From UBA4292 sp964648695 (lineage in GTDB: Bacteria > Bacillota > Clostridia > Lachnospirales > Lachnospiraceae), in the NCBI GenBank assembly GCA_964648695.1, contig CAZYLH010000002.1:1-64000 (forward strand): 64,000 bases of DNA, in the 5' to 3' direction. Below the pieces are notes generated by a model. It made no database searches and was not told the origin of the DNA. It worked only from the letters and a program-made list of their open reading frames with translations. This document shows, in pieces, positions 34,635 through 42,753 of the stretch (within the stretch, counting starts at the first letter, position 1; each line of letters opens with the position of its first letter). A program made the position numbers and the translations under genes.

Positions 34635-34677
34635 CTAAAAGTGCGGGCCAAAAAATCCCTACCGCCCGCACTTTTAG
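34635..34677 (-). terminator. Terminator closing the mraZ-ftsW operon
   Basis: CTAAAAGTGCGGGC pairs with GCCCGCACTTTTAG, 14 perfect base pairs around a 15-nt loop, 20 nt after the ftsW stop codon. There is no separate T run after the stem apart from the TTTT within its arm. Confidence 0.7.
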
Positions 34678-34696
34678 TAAATTAAGGGATGAGCTT

Positions 34697-35872
34697 TTAC
34701 TCATCCACTATCTGATTTGAGACGCTTAGGACAATGCCCATCTCTGTAAACAGGCACAAAAGCGCCGAACCGCCGTAGCTTATAAACGGCAAAATGACAC
34801 CGGTGTTTGGCATGGTATTAGTCACAACCGCGATGTTCATCACCACCTGTAAGCCTATGTGAACCATCACCCCGGATACGAGTAAAGACCCGCTCATATC
34901 GGGTGCTCTGTTCGCAATATGCATCAGTCTGCCAAGCAAAAACACGTACAGAACCATCAAAAGAAAGGCACCAAAAAGTCCCAGCTCCTCGCAGACTATC
35001 GAAAATATCATATCATTTTGCGCTTCCGGCAAAAATCCAAGCTTTTGTATGCTGCTCCCTAGCCCCTTTCCAAAAAGTCCTCCGGAGCCAATGGCATAAA
35101 GCCCCTGTAAAATCTGATAGGCGGTATCGTCGCTGCTTGCCTCCGGATTTAGCCATGCCTCCACTCTAGCCACCTGATAATCCTGTAGGAGTTCCTGCAA
35201 AATACCGCTGTTCCAAGATACAACCAAAAGCGCCACCAGCCCGATAATAAGGATCTGAAAGGCATATTTATAGCGGCTTGATATGTAAGTCATAAAAAAC
35301 CCGATTCCGGCTATGATAAGACCCGTGCTTAGGTTTTCCAAAATGACAGGCAGAGTAAATGCCAGTGTAATGACGGCTGCCCCACAAGCGTAAGAAAACT
35401 CCTGCCCTATACTGGTTTGTTTCTTACTCTTAAACTGCAGTGTGAGATACCTGGCAAGTACCATAATTAAGGCAGGCTTAGCAAACTCGGAAGGCTGAAT
35501 ACTGTTTCCAGCCACGCTAAGCCACCTTGTCGCGCCATTAGAGCTACTTCCAATGACAAGTACCGCAAGCGAGGCACCAAGGACCAGCACTCCTATCGCC
35601 GGGGCACACTTTAGCATAAAGTGGTAATCCACCTTGGAGATGGCAAACATAAAGACTATAGACATTAGAGCTATCTTTCCCTGACGTTTAAGTGAATACA
35701 GTGCGTCAGAGTATTCTAAGGCGTCAGAGTATGCGGTGGTGGAATAAACCATAACCAGGCCAAATGCCATGAGAAACATCACCACAAAGATCAGCGTATA
35801 ATCATAGTATTCATGTAAACCGCCATAAAACACCGTGTTAAGCGCTCTCTTGGCCTTTTTTGCTAACCTCAT
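34697..35872 (-). CDS. ftsW: FtsW/SpoVE-type peptidoglycan polymerase
   Basis: 391 residues of the SEDS family, about ten membrane spans. It polymerises lipid II at the septum together with the class B PBP encoded upstream. Family blocks: VMVYSTTAYSD after the first span, GATRWLSVAGNSIQPSEFAKPALI, NDMIFSIVCEELG, and PNTGVILPFISYGGSAL near the C-terminus. It overlaps murD by four bases. Distinguishing FtsW from the spore paralogue SpoVE is not possible from sequence here; position in the dcw cluster favours the division role. Confidence 0.93.
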   Translation of the reverse strand: MRLAKKAKRALNTVFYGGLHEYYDYTLIFVVMFLMAFGLVMVYSTTAYSDALEYSDALYSLKRQGKIALMSIVFMFAISKVDYHFMLKCAPAIGVLVLGASLAVLVIGSSSNGATRWLSVAGNSIQPSEFAKPALIMVLARYLTLQFKSKKQTSIGQEFSYACGAAVITLAFTLPVILENLSTGLIIAGIGFFMTYISSRYKYAFQILIIGLVALLVVSWNSGILQELLQDYQVARVEAWLNPEASSDDTAYQILQGLYAIGSGGLFGKGLGSSIQKLGFLPEAQNDMIFSIVCEELGLFGAFLLMVLYVFLLGRLMHIANRAPDMSGSLLVSGVMVHIGLQVVMNIAVVTNTMPNTGVILPFISYGGSALLCLFTEMGIVLSVSNQIVDE

Positions 35873-37293
35873 GCCCTATCCCTCTCCAAAAAGTCCTGGA
35901 CGATTTTCTTAAAAGCCCGCCCTCTCTGCTCGTAATTTTCAAACATCCCCCAGCTGGCACAGGCCGGAGACAATAAAACGGCTTCCTTAGGCTTTGCAAG
36001 TAAAAAAGCCCGCTCCATCGCATCCTCAAAGCTGTCCATCAGCTCATAATCACAAAATCCAATCTTATCACAGGTCTTAGCAATCTTTTCCCTGGTCGCG
36101 CCGATAAGCAGTAGCTTTTTTACCTTTCCGTCAAAAGCCTTTATCCACTCATCATATGTAGAATCCTTATCGTATCCTCCCCCGATGAGTATCGTGGGAG
36201 CTATCATAGCCTTAATACCCTGAATGGCAGCGTCAGGATTAGTTGCCTTTGAGTCGTTGTAATATTTTACGCCCCTCACCGTGTCCACATATTCTATCCT
36301 ATGCTCCACAGCCTTAAAGCGCCTCACCGCCTCAAGTATGACGGTAAGCGGTATTCCCATTGAGAGGCTTACGCCGATGGCAGCCATGACATTTTCATAG
36401 TTGTGGACCCCTAAGAGGTTCATCTCATCGACATCCATCAGCTTTTTATGGGTGTTTTCTTTTGCGAGGTAGATACTCCCCTCTTTATAATACAGCCCCT
36501 CATCAAGCACCTGCTCACTGGAAAAAAACAGCACCTGGCATTTCTTCTTATTCTTAAGTTCTTTGCCAAAATCACGCAGCACCAGATCCCTGTGGTTTAA
36601 CACGCACACATCCTCCATGGTTTGGCGCTTTGTGATATTCTTCTTCATCTTAATGTAGCACTCCATGGTCTTATGCCTGTTTAGATGATCCGGAGTGATA
36701 TTTAGTATGGCTGAAACTTTTGGATGAAAGTCCTTCGTGGTCTCTAGCATAAAGCTGCTGATCTCCGCGGCAATAAGACTGTCCTCATCCGTCTTTAACG
36801 CTTCATCCGAAAAAGGAAGTCCGATATTTCCCACCACGAAGGTGTTTTTAGTATATGCCTTAAAAATCTCCCCCACCAAAGCGGTGGTTGTCGTTTTTCC
36901 ATTGGTTCCCGTGATAGCGGAAAGCTTGCCCTTTGAGAAGCGGTACGCCAACTCCACCTCTCCGATTATTTCGATTTTGCCATCAAGAAATTCTTTTGAA
37001 AATGCATCAAGCGAAACTCCCGGGCTCATGACACACACATCGATTCCATTAAAATCATCCGGAGTGGGAAGTGAGCCATCTCCTATCTTAATGCTTAGCA
37101 GGTGCCCCTCAGCTTTCAGCTCATCATGGCCCTCAAACACCTTTTTTTCCATGCGCTCTCTTTGCTCTATGGCCTCATCCTCGCTTTTGCATGGCTTTGG
37201 CTCAAACAACAGCACAGGATATTCCAGTTTAAGTAGGAGCCTCACCGCACTGATCCCGCTGACTCCGCTTCCCACAACCATATAATTTGTCAT
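35869..37293 (-). CDS. murD: UDP-MurNAc-L-Ala:D-Glu ligase
   Basis: 474 residues, the Mur ligase that adds D-Glu to UDP-MurNAc-L-Ala in the cytosol. The N-terminal Rossmann part starts VVGSGVSGISAVRLLL, the ATP loop is TGTNGKTTTT, followed by NITPDHLNRH and the C-terminal domain with VKYYNDSKATNPDAA and ILIGGGYDKD. Slightly longer than usual because of a charged insertion at about 35-70. AGGAGG precedes the ATG. It sits 19 nt after mraY. murE, murF and murG are not in the cluster. Confidence 0.96.
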   Translation of the reverse strand: MTNYMVVGSGVSGISAVRLLLKLEYPVLLFEPKPCKSEDEAIEQRERMEKKVFEGHDELKAEGHLLSIKIGDGSLPTPDDFNGIDVCVMSPGVSLDAFSKEFLDGKIEIIGEVELAYRFSKGKLSAITGTNGKTTTTALVGEIFKAYTKNTFVVGNIGLPFSDEALKTDEDSLIAAEISSFMLETTKDFHPKVSAILNITPDHLNRHKTMECYIKMKKNITKRQTMEDVCVLNHRDLVLRDFGKELKNKKKCQVLFFSSEQVLDEGLYYKEGSIYLAKENTHKKLMDVDEMNLLGVHNYENVMAAIGVSLSMGIPLTVILEAVRRFKAVEHRIEYVDTVRGVKYYNDSKATNPDAAIQGIKAMIAPTILIGGGYDKDSTYDEWIKAFDGKVKKLLLIGATREKIAKTCDKIGFCDYELMDSFEDAMERAFLLAKPKEAVLLSPACASWGMFENYEQRGRAFKKIVQDFLERDRA

Positions 37294-37312
37294 TTTTTCC
37301 TCCTAAAGTCGC

Positions 37313-38266
37313 CTACAGCGCAAGATAGCCCAGAATGCACAAAACAGCTGTCACAATGGTAAACACACCGACAACCTGTGTCTCAGACCAGCCCCCAAGC
37401 TCAAAGTGATGATGGATGGGCGCCATGCGAAAAACTCTTTTCCCATGGGTGGCTTTAAAATATGCCACCTGAATGATAACAGATAGCATCTCCACCAGAT
37501 AAACCAGTCCCACTATCAAAATAAAAAGAGGCAGCTTCATGTAAAGAGCAACAGCTCCCACAAAGCCCCCCAACGCCAGAGAGCCGGTGTCCCCCATAAA
37601 GACCTTTGCGGGATGTACATTAAAAAGCAAAAATCCCATCAGCGCGCCCACAACTGCCCCCATTATGGGTGTAAGGCTGTAGCCGCCCGTTAGGGATACC
37701 ACACCAAAAAACGCCGCCACTAAGATGGTTACGCTACTGCAAAGTCCGTCCACTCCATCGGTAAAATTTACACCATTGTCCGTGCCCAGCATTACAATAT
37801 AGAAGAAAGGAATATAAAGCCACCCAAGGTCAATGGTTTTTCCTCCGGTAAACGGCACCACTATATCCGTCCCAATCTGCCCGACCTTTAAGATATATAC
37901 AAGAAACACCGTGGCGATGACAAATTGCCCAAACATCTTCATGGCGGGGGACAAGCCGTCAGTGTTTTTCTTTACCACTTTTAAATAGTCATCTAGGAAA
38001 CCTATGATGGCAAAACCAACCATGACAAAGAGCACCGGCAATACTCCGGCGTTTTCCCTCATAAAAAACAGTGCTGTAATGGTCGCCGCAAGCACAAAAG
38101 CGATACCTCCCATCGTGGGGGTTCCGGCCTTTTTTAAATGCTCCTTTGGGCCGTCGCTTCGCTCCTGCTGTCCAAACTTCAGTCTTTTAAGATGCGGAAT
38201 CAGCACCGGACAAAACACCGCGCTAAGTCCAAACGAAATCAATACCGCAAACAATGATTCTCTCAC
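37313..38266 (-). CDS. mraY: Phospho-N-acetylmuramoyl-pentapeptide transferase
   Basis: 317 residues, about ten spans. It transfers phospho-MurNAc-pentapeptide to undecaprenyl phosphate, forming lipid I. Catalytic Asp residues lie in FLDDYLKV and in NFTDGVDGL; VFMGDTGSLALGG and APIHHHFELGGWSE are the family signatures, the last being the triple-His loop. The start is GTG, set by AAGGGG eight bases upstream. It lies 85 nt after the PBP gene. Confidence 0.96.
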   Translation of the reverse strand: MRESLFAVLISFGLSAVFCPVLIPHLKRLKFGQQERSDGPKEHLKKAGTPTMGGIAFVLAATITALFFMRENAGVLPVLFVMVGFAIIGFLDDYLKVVKKNTDGLSPAMKMFGQFVIATVFLVYILKVGQIGTDIVVPFTGGKTIDLGWLYIPFFYIVMLGTDNGVNFTDGVDGLCSSVTILVAAFFGVVSLTGGYSLTPIMGAVVGALMGFLLFNVHPAKVFMGDTGSLALGGFVGAVALYMKLPLFILIVGLVYLVEMLSVIIQVAYFKATHGKRVFRMAPIHHHFELGGWSETQVVGVFTIVTAVLCILGYLAL

Positions 38267-38351
38267 GTCTATTACCCCTTTCTTCAGGAAATTCCGCTTT
38301 TTAGTTCTGTAAACCTCCCGAATGCGGTAATTATATCACAAATGCAAGGGA

Positions 38352-40565
38352 TTATCCATCCCCTGCATCATCTTGCGTCGTTTCAGTCTCTTCGGTTGTC
38401 TCAGTTTCCTCGTAAACTTCCTGCGTTGTCTCTGTTTCTTCAGAAATTTGTGAGGTTTCTTCTATGGCCTCTGTGGTTTCTGATGTCTCTTCAGTCTCAC
38501 CCTCATCCGAAAGAGTTTCTACGATACTTCCCTCATAGGAATCATCGATCGCCGCGGTGCTCTCCTCTGTTACAAGGTAATCATAATCCTCCAGGTTTGA
38601 CTGGATATTATAGTAAGGCAAAAGCTTTTCCCAGATTGCCTTGGAGATATCCTGCGCGGGCTTGCTGGAATTGTAATACTCCTCGTCGCTTGTGCGGTCC
38701 ACAACCACATATATCATAATCTCAGGATCATCAATAGGTGCGGCGGAGATAAAGGATAAAACCCACTCATCGTCAAGACGCTCTCCGTCCTCCACCATCT
38801 CGGCTGTACCGGTTTTTCCGCCGATATCATAGCCGGCGATCTGTGCATAAGTCGCAGTACCCTCCTCCACAACTGTAAGAAGAGCTTCCTTAAGATACTC
38901 GCTGGTAAGCGAGCTGATGGTTCTAAACTGAGCGGTGGTGTCAATAGTCTCGATCGTCACCCCGTCAGCAGTCTGAATCTCTTTTACAACGTGGGGAGTG
39001 TAATAATATCCGCCGTTAAAAATGGATGCCATGGCTGCCGCCATCTGAACCATCGTTACGTTAAAGCCCTGTCCAAAAGAAGCACATGCCAGCGTTACAT
39101 CCGGCTGAGTGGTAAAATCAGAGTACACAAGCGTAGCACAGTCAACCTCTCCGGGCAAATCTATTCCCGTCTTTTGACCAAAGCCGAATAAATTAAAATA
39201 TGTTGTAAATGTCTCCTTTCCCACAAGGCTTGCAATCTCCATCAGGGAAACATTACAGGAGTTTGCAAGAGATTCAAAGATGCTTATGGTTCCGCAGCCG
39301 TCCGTATTATGGCAATGAATGGTCCAGTCGTTTACAATGGAATACCCGCCGCAGTAAAAAATCTCACTGCCGGTCAAAATCCCCTCCTCAAGCGCCATGG
39401 CGATTGTAAGAGGTTTAAATACGGAGCCTGGCTCATACGAGGAGCTGATACAGTAATTCTGATAGATCTCGTTTAGTACCGCGGACTGTTCTTCCGAGGA
39501 TAGGGCATTCCACTCGCTCTCTGTATACCCGTCCGGCATGGCGGTCGGATCATTTAGATTATACGATGTGCCGGTCGCCATCGCAAGTATCTCCCCATTG
39601 TTCGGGTTCATCACAATGGCTGCAAGATTTTCCGTCTCATACTGCTCACTGTATTCCTGAAGAACCTCCTCCACAATGGCCTGTATCTCTACGTCAATGG
39701 TGGACACGACGGTATAGCCCTGCTCCGCCTCCACGGTCTCTGTTATTTTGTTATAATCGCTGTTGATATAGCCGTAGGTCACCCCCGCAGTACCGGTAAG
39801 CTCAGTGTCATAGCTCTTTTCGATTCCTGTGGAGGCATCGGTATAGTTTTCTGAATAGTGTCCGATAACCAGACACGCTAGGGAATCGTAAGGGTAGACT
39901 CTGTCATAACGGCGCTCAAACCACACACCCTGCAGCTGAAAGCTGGCATAGTCCTCATATGTGGCCTTGACCTCGTCCTCAGTCATATCAAAAAGATCCG
40001 CCAGCGCCGAAAGCTTTTCCGAGGTCTTTGAGACATTGACAGCGCTCACCTGCTCCTCATAGGCGGTCTTGACATCTGTGGAGACAACCAGGGCGGTCCC
40101 GTCCTCATCCCGGTATCTGTAATAAAGCGAGGATGAATTCTCCTCCAGAGTCTCAATAAGCTCCTCCCTGTCCACTCCGATGATCTTACAGAGCGCCTGA
40201 ATTGTCGCTTCATAGTAACTGCTGTCCTCATCCAAAATGATCTTTGGCTCTAATATTAACAGATATGAGGTCTCGCTGTAGGCGAGTATATTCCCGTTTC
40301 TGTCGGTGATGGTTCCTCTCGGTGCTGCCTCCTCTGTTCCGGAATAGCTGTAATTTGAGAGAACCTGTACAGAGTAGTCATCATAGTTCTCCGTATATAT
40401 CATGACAATTCTTCCAGCCAAAAGCAATAAAGCCAGCATCATCAATACAAACAGAAATGCCAGCTTTTTTGACATATAAGAATAAAATTTCCTGTTTTTT
40501 AATACCCAGATGCGCTTCCTGCCGGGAAGCGCGCGTCTGTCATCACTCTTGGGGTATTGCTTCAT
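38352..40565 (-). CDS. ftsI: Class B penicillin-binding protein (FtsI/SpoVD type)
   Basis: 737 residues. A basic cytosolic start and one span (about 34-55) lead to the dimerisation domain (RGTITDRNGNILAYS) and then the transpeptidase: Ser in PGSVFKPLT, SCN in ANSCNVSLM, and KTGTAEM. It crosslinks septal peptidoglycan with FtsW. No PASTA domain is present, unlike SpoVD of Bacillus. Instead the last 75 residues are a Glu/Thr repeat-rich tail. It overlaps the FtsL-like gene by 23 nt and has no strong ribosome site of its own, so it is probably translated by coupling. Confidence 0.93.
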   Translation of the reverse strand: MKQYPKSDDRRALPGRKRIWVLKNRKFYSYMSKKLAFLFVLMMLALLLLAGRIVMIYTENYDDYSVQVLSNYSYSGTEEAAPRGTITDRNGNILAYSETSYLLILEPKIILDEDSSYYEATIQALCKIIGVDREELIETLEENSSSLYYRYRDEDGTALVVSTDVKTAYEEQVSAVNVSKTSEKLSALADLFDMTEDEVKATYEDYASFQLQGVWFERRYDRVYPYDSLACLVIGHYSENYTDASTGIEKSYDTELTGTAGVTYGYINSDYNKITETVEAEQGYTVVSTIDVEIQAIVEEVLQEYSEQYETENLAAIVMNPNNGEILAMATGTSYNLNDPTAMPDGYTESEWNALSSEEQSAVLNEIYQNYCISSSYEPGSVFKPLTIAMALEEGILTGSEIFYCGGYSIVNDWTIHCHNTDGCGTISIFESLANSCNVSLMEIASLVGKETFTTYFNLFGFGQKTGIDLPGEVDCATLVYSDFTTQPDVTLACASFGQGFNVTMVQMAAAMASIFNGGYYYTPHVVKEIQTADGVTIETIDTTAQFRTISSLTSEYLKEALLTVVEEGTATYAQIAGYDIGGKTGTAEMVEDGERLDDEWVLSFISAAPIDDPEIMIYVVVDRTSDEEYYNSSKPAQDISKAIWEKLLPYYNIQSNLEDYDYLVTEESTAAIDDSYEGSIVETLSDEGETEETSETTEAIEETSQISEETETTQEVYEETETTEETETTQDDAGDG

Positions 40566-41070
40566 ACTGACTCACATACTCACTTTCCGTAGAATTAAAC
40601 CATATAACCTGATCCTTGCCGGGATACGACATTCCCAGCTCCTCAATTGCATACTCAAAGATCTCTGTGTAGTCAATTGAGGCCTCTATCGAGAGAAGAT
40701 TCGCATCATTTTGTTCCTGCTCAGTCTGAAGCTGCGAGGTCAGCGACTTAATATTTCTGATATGGTCATCAAGCTCACTCCTTGCTCCCACATAGTTGAT
40801 AAGGGAAACAGCCGCCGCTATCATGCATATGCCAACCACAATGAGTGACGGCAGATTAAACGCCTTTGCGTGAAGCAGCGCTCTGTCCTGTTTCTTTTTT
40901 CTACGCTTTGCCGGGACTGGTTGCCTGCTTGGTTCCTCAATCGGGGACCACTGGGGCTGCGCAGAACTGCGCACAGTGTTTCCGTCGATAACATTGCGTG
41001 TATTACCATAGTAGTATCTTGGATAAACCTCTGTTATTCTTCCTGTCCGCGAGGTTCTTTCTCTTGCCAT
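40543..41070 (-). CDS. ftsL: FtsL-like division protein
   Basis: 175 residues from the ATG at 41070 (GGCGG six bases upstream); an ATG at 41091 overlapping rsmH is possible. A long cytosolic Arg/Lys/Tyr/Pro-rich region (about 1-75), one span (LPSLIVVGICMIAAAVSLINY), then an extracellular coiled coil of about 45 residues (IRNIKSLTSQLQTEQEQNDA). This topology and the place between rsmH and ftsI match FtsL, which forms a trimer with FtsQ and FtsB/DivIC. Sequence similarity to FtsL is always low, so the call rests on layout. Confidence 0.8.
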   Translation of the reverse strand: MARERTSRTGRITEVYPRYYYGNTRNVIDGNTVRSSAQPQWSPIEEPSRQPVPAKRRKKKQDRALLHAKAFNLPSLIVVGICMIAAAVSLINYVGARSELDDHIRNIKSLTSQLQTEQEQNDANLLSIEASIDYTEIFEYAIEELGMSYPGKDQVIWFNSTESEYVSQYEAIPQE

Positions 41071-41087
41071 ATTTTGCCGCCTTTCTG

Positions 41088-42026
41088 TCATGCCTCGCGC
41101 ACAAAGCAGCGAAGCTTAGCACTTCTGGAGCGTGGGTTTTGCTCCATCTCCTCCTCTGTAGGAATAACTGGCTTTCGATAAGCCACATGCCCTTTTGATA
41201 CCCGCCCGCAAACGCAGACCGGAAAGTCCGAAGGACAAATGCAAGGGTTTTCATTTTTCTTAAACGCAGCCTTTACAATCCTATCCTCAAGCGAGTGAAA
41301 CGTGATGATTGAAAGCCTTCCGCCCGGCTTTAACATATCTATCATGCCGTCAATTGAATTTTCTAAAACCTCAAGCTCCCTGTTGCATGCAATCCTAAGA
41401 GCCTGAAATGTTCGTTTTGCCGGATGCCCTCCACTAATCTGCGCCTTCTTTGGCATTGCACTGCGGATAATCTCTAAAAGCTGACCGGTGGAGTTCACGG
41501 CTTGCTTTTTTCTCTCTCGCACGATTGCCCTGGCTATATTTTTTGCAAAGTGCTCCTCCCCGTAATCACGAATGATACGGTAAAGCTCCTGCTCCTCATA
41601 GGTGTTTACAATATCCGCTGCCGTAAGAGGCGCCTGCTGATCCATGCGCATATCAAGAGGAGAGTCCTCTCTGTACGAAAAGCCTCTGGCAGGGTCGTCA
41701 AACTGGTGCGATGAAACGCCAAGATCCAGTAATATTCCGTCCACAGTACAGTATCCAAGCTCATAGAGAACCTCTTTCATCCTCTCAAAATTACTGTGAA
41801 CAATCAAAACTCTTTCCTTAAACGGCTCTAAGCGGGACGATGCGGCCTCTATAGCTTCCATATCCTGGTCAAGCCCGATAAGCCTTCCCTCTCCCTCAAG
41901 TCTTTTTACAATCTCTGTAGAATGACCTGCGCCTCCGAGAGTCCCGTCCACATAAATACCGTCCGGGCGTATATTAAGGCTCTCTATACTCTCCCAAAGT
42001 AAAACTGGAATGTGTGCAAATTCCAT
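41088..42026 (-). CDS. rsmH: 16S rRNA (cytosine1402-N4)-methyltransferase
   Basis: 312 residues, RsmH/MraW, which methylates N4 of C1402 in the P site of 16S rRNA. HIPVLLWESIESL, YVDGTLGGAGHS (SAM loop), LLDLGVSSHQFDDPARGFSYR and ITFHSLEDRIVK are all present. The ATG at 42026 has AAGGG nine bases upstream; the in-frame GTG at 42032 would be too close. It overlaps the end of mraZ, the normal dcw arrangement. Confidence 0.96.
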   Translation of the reverse strand: MEFAHIPVLLWESIESLNIRPDGIYVDGTLGGAGHSTEIVKRLEGEGRLIGLDQDMEAIEAASSRLEPFKERVLIVHSNFERMKEVLYELGYCTVDGILLDLGVSSHQFDDPARGFSYREDSPLDMRMDQQAPLTAADIVNTYEEQELYRIIRDYGEEHFAKNIARAIVRERKKQAVNSTGQLLEIIRSAMPKKAQISGGHPAKRTFQALRIACNRELEVLENSIDGMIDMLKPGGRLSIITFHSLEDRIVKAAFKKNENPCICPSDFPVCVCGRVSKGHVAYRKPVIPTEEEMEQNPRSRSAKLRCFVREA

Positions 42027-42028
42027 GA

Positions 42029-42475
42029 TCACATACCCTTTGAGGCAAGGGCCTTTCCACTCTCAGCCATGGAAAAACCTTCATTATAAGCCTCCCAATT
42101 TTCTGGATTCCAAATTTCTAGGTGGTCTCCCACACCTTTTACTATCACTTCCATCTCCTGTTCCATGGAAGCATATTTGCGGTGCTCCGGCGTTAGCAGA
42201 ATTCTTCCCTGCTTATCTAAATCAAGCGGTTCTGCGCTTGAGAAGACATTTCTCTGCAGCTTTCTGATATTCTCATCTGAAAAAAACGGGGTATCCTCAA
42301 ACTTGTCCATGAGGGCCTCAAAATCCTCCTCACGGTAGAGATTTAAGCAGTCTTCCATTCCGATCGTTACGATCACATGCTCTCCGAGCTGCTCACGCCA
42401 CTTCGCGGGCACTGCCACTCTTCCCTTGGTGTCCAGCTTATTGCTGCGCGTTCCAATCATTCGTATTGCGCTCAT
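42029..42475 (-). CDS. mraZ: Transcriptional regulator MraZ
   Basis: 148 residues, two SpoVT/AbrB-type swapped-hairpin domains; KLDTKGRVAVPAKWRE and DLDKQGRILLTPEHRK are the two DNA-contact loops. MraZ rings bind repeated boxes before their own gene and control the dcw operon. GGAGG lies seven bases before the ATG. First gene of the minus-strand operon running to ftsW. Confidence 0.95.
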   Translation of the reverse strand: MSAIRMIGTRSNKLDTKGRVAVPAKWREQLGEHVIVTIGMEDCLNLYREEDFEALMDKFEDTPFFSDENIRKLQRNVFSSAEPLDLDKQGRILLTPEHRKYASMEQEMEVIVKGVGDHLEIWNPENWEAYNEGFSMAESGKALASKGM

Positions 42476-42499
42476 CTGGACACCTCCTTTCAGGAATTT

Positions 42500-42565
42500 T
42501 CCCCACTTTTCACCTCAGATTCACCGCTTACGGCCTATTTTATAGCAATTTTTGAAAAAATTCAA
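42500..42565 (-). promoter_or_regulatory. dcw operon promoter and possible MraZ box
   Basis: On the minus strand TTGAAT (42560-42565), a 17-nt spacer and TAAAAT (42537-42542). Downstream, GTGGGGA (42500-42506) resembles one MraZ box, with a poorer GTGAA copy next to it. Confidence 0.6.
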
Positions 42566-42675
42566 TAGCCAAATGCGATTCTTCACATTTTTTTCGGGTA
42601 AAAAAATCGATTTCCTTGATCCTGCGCCGCAACGAAGGCTTTGAATAAGCTTCTTTTTGCGCTTCTCTTGCCATA

Positions 42676-42704
42676 TTGCGTCCTGCCTTTTTTGGTGATA
42701 TAAT
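42676..42704 (+). promoter_or_regulatory. Sigma-A promoter of the helicase gene
   Basis: TTGCGT (42676-42681), a 17-nt spacer and TATAAT (42699-42704), about 50 nt before the helicase ATG. It is divergent from the mraZ promoter; the space between holds nothing else recognisable. Confidence 0.75.
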
Positions 42705-42753
42705 TAAAAACATCGAACTGACACTTAAAATTTGAGGGGTTGGATTTGAGAAG

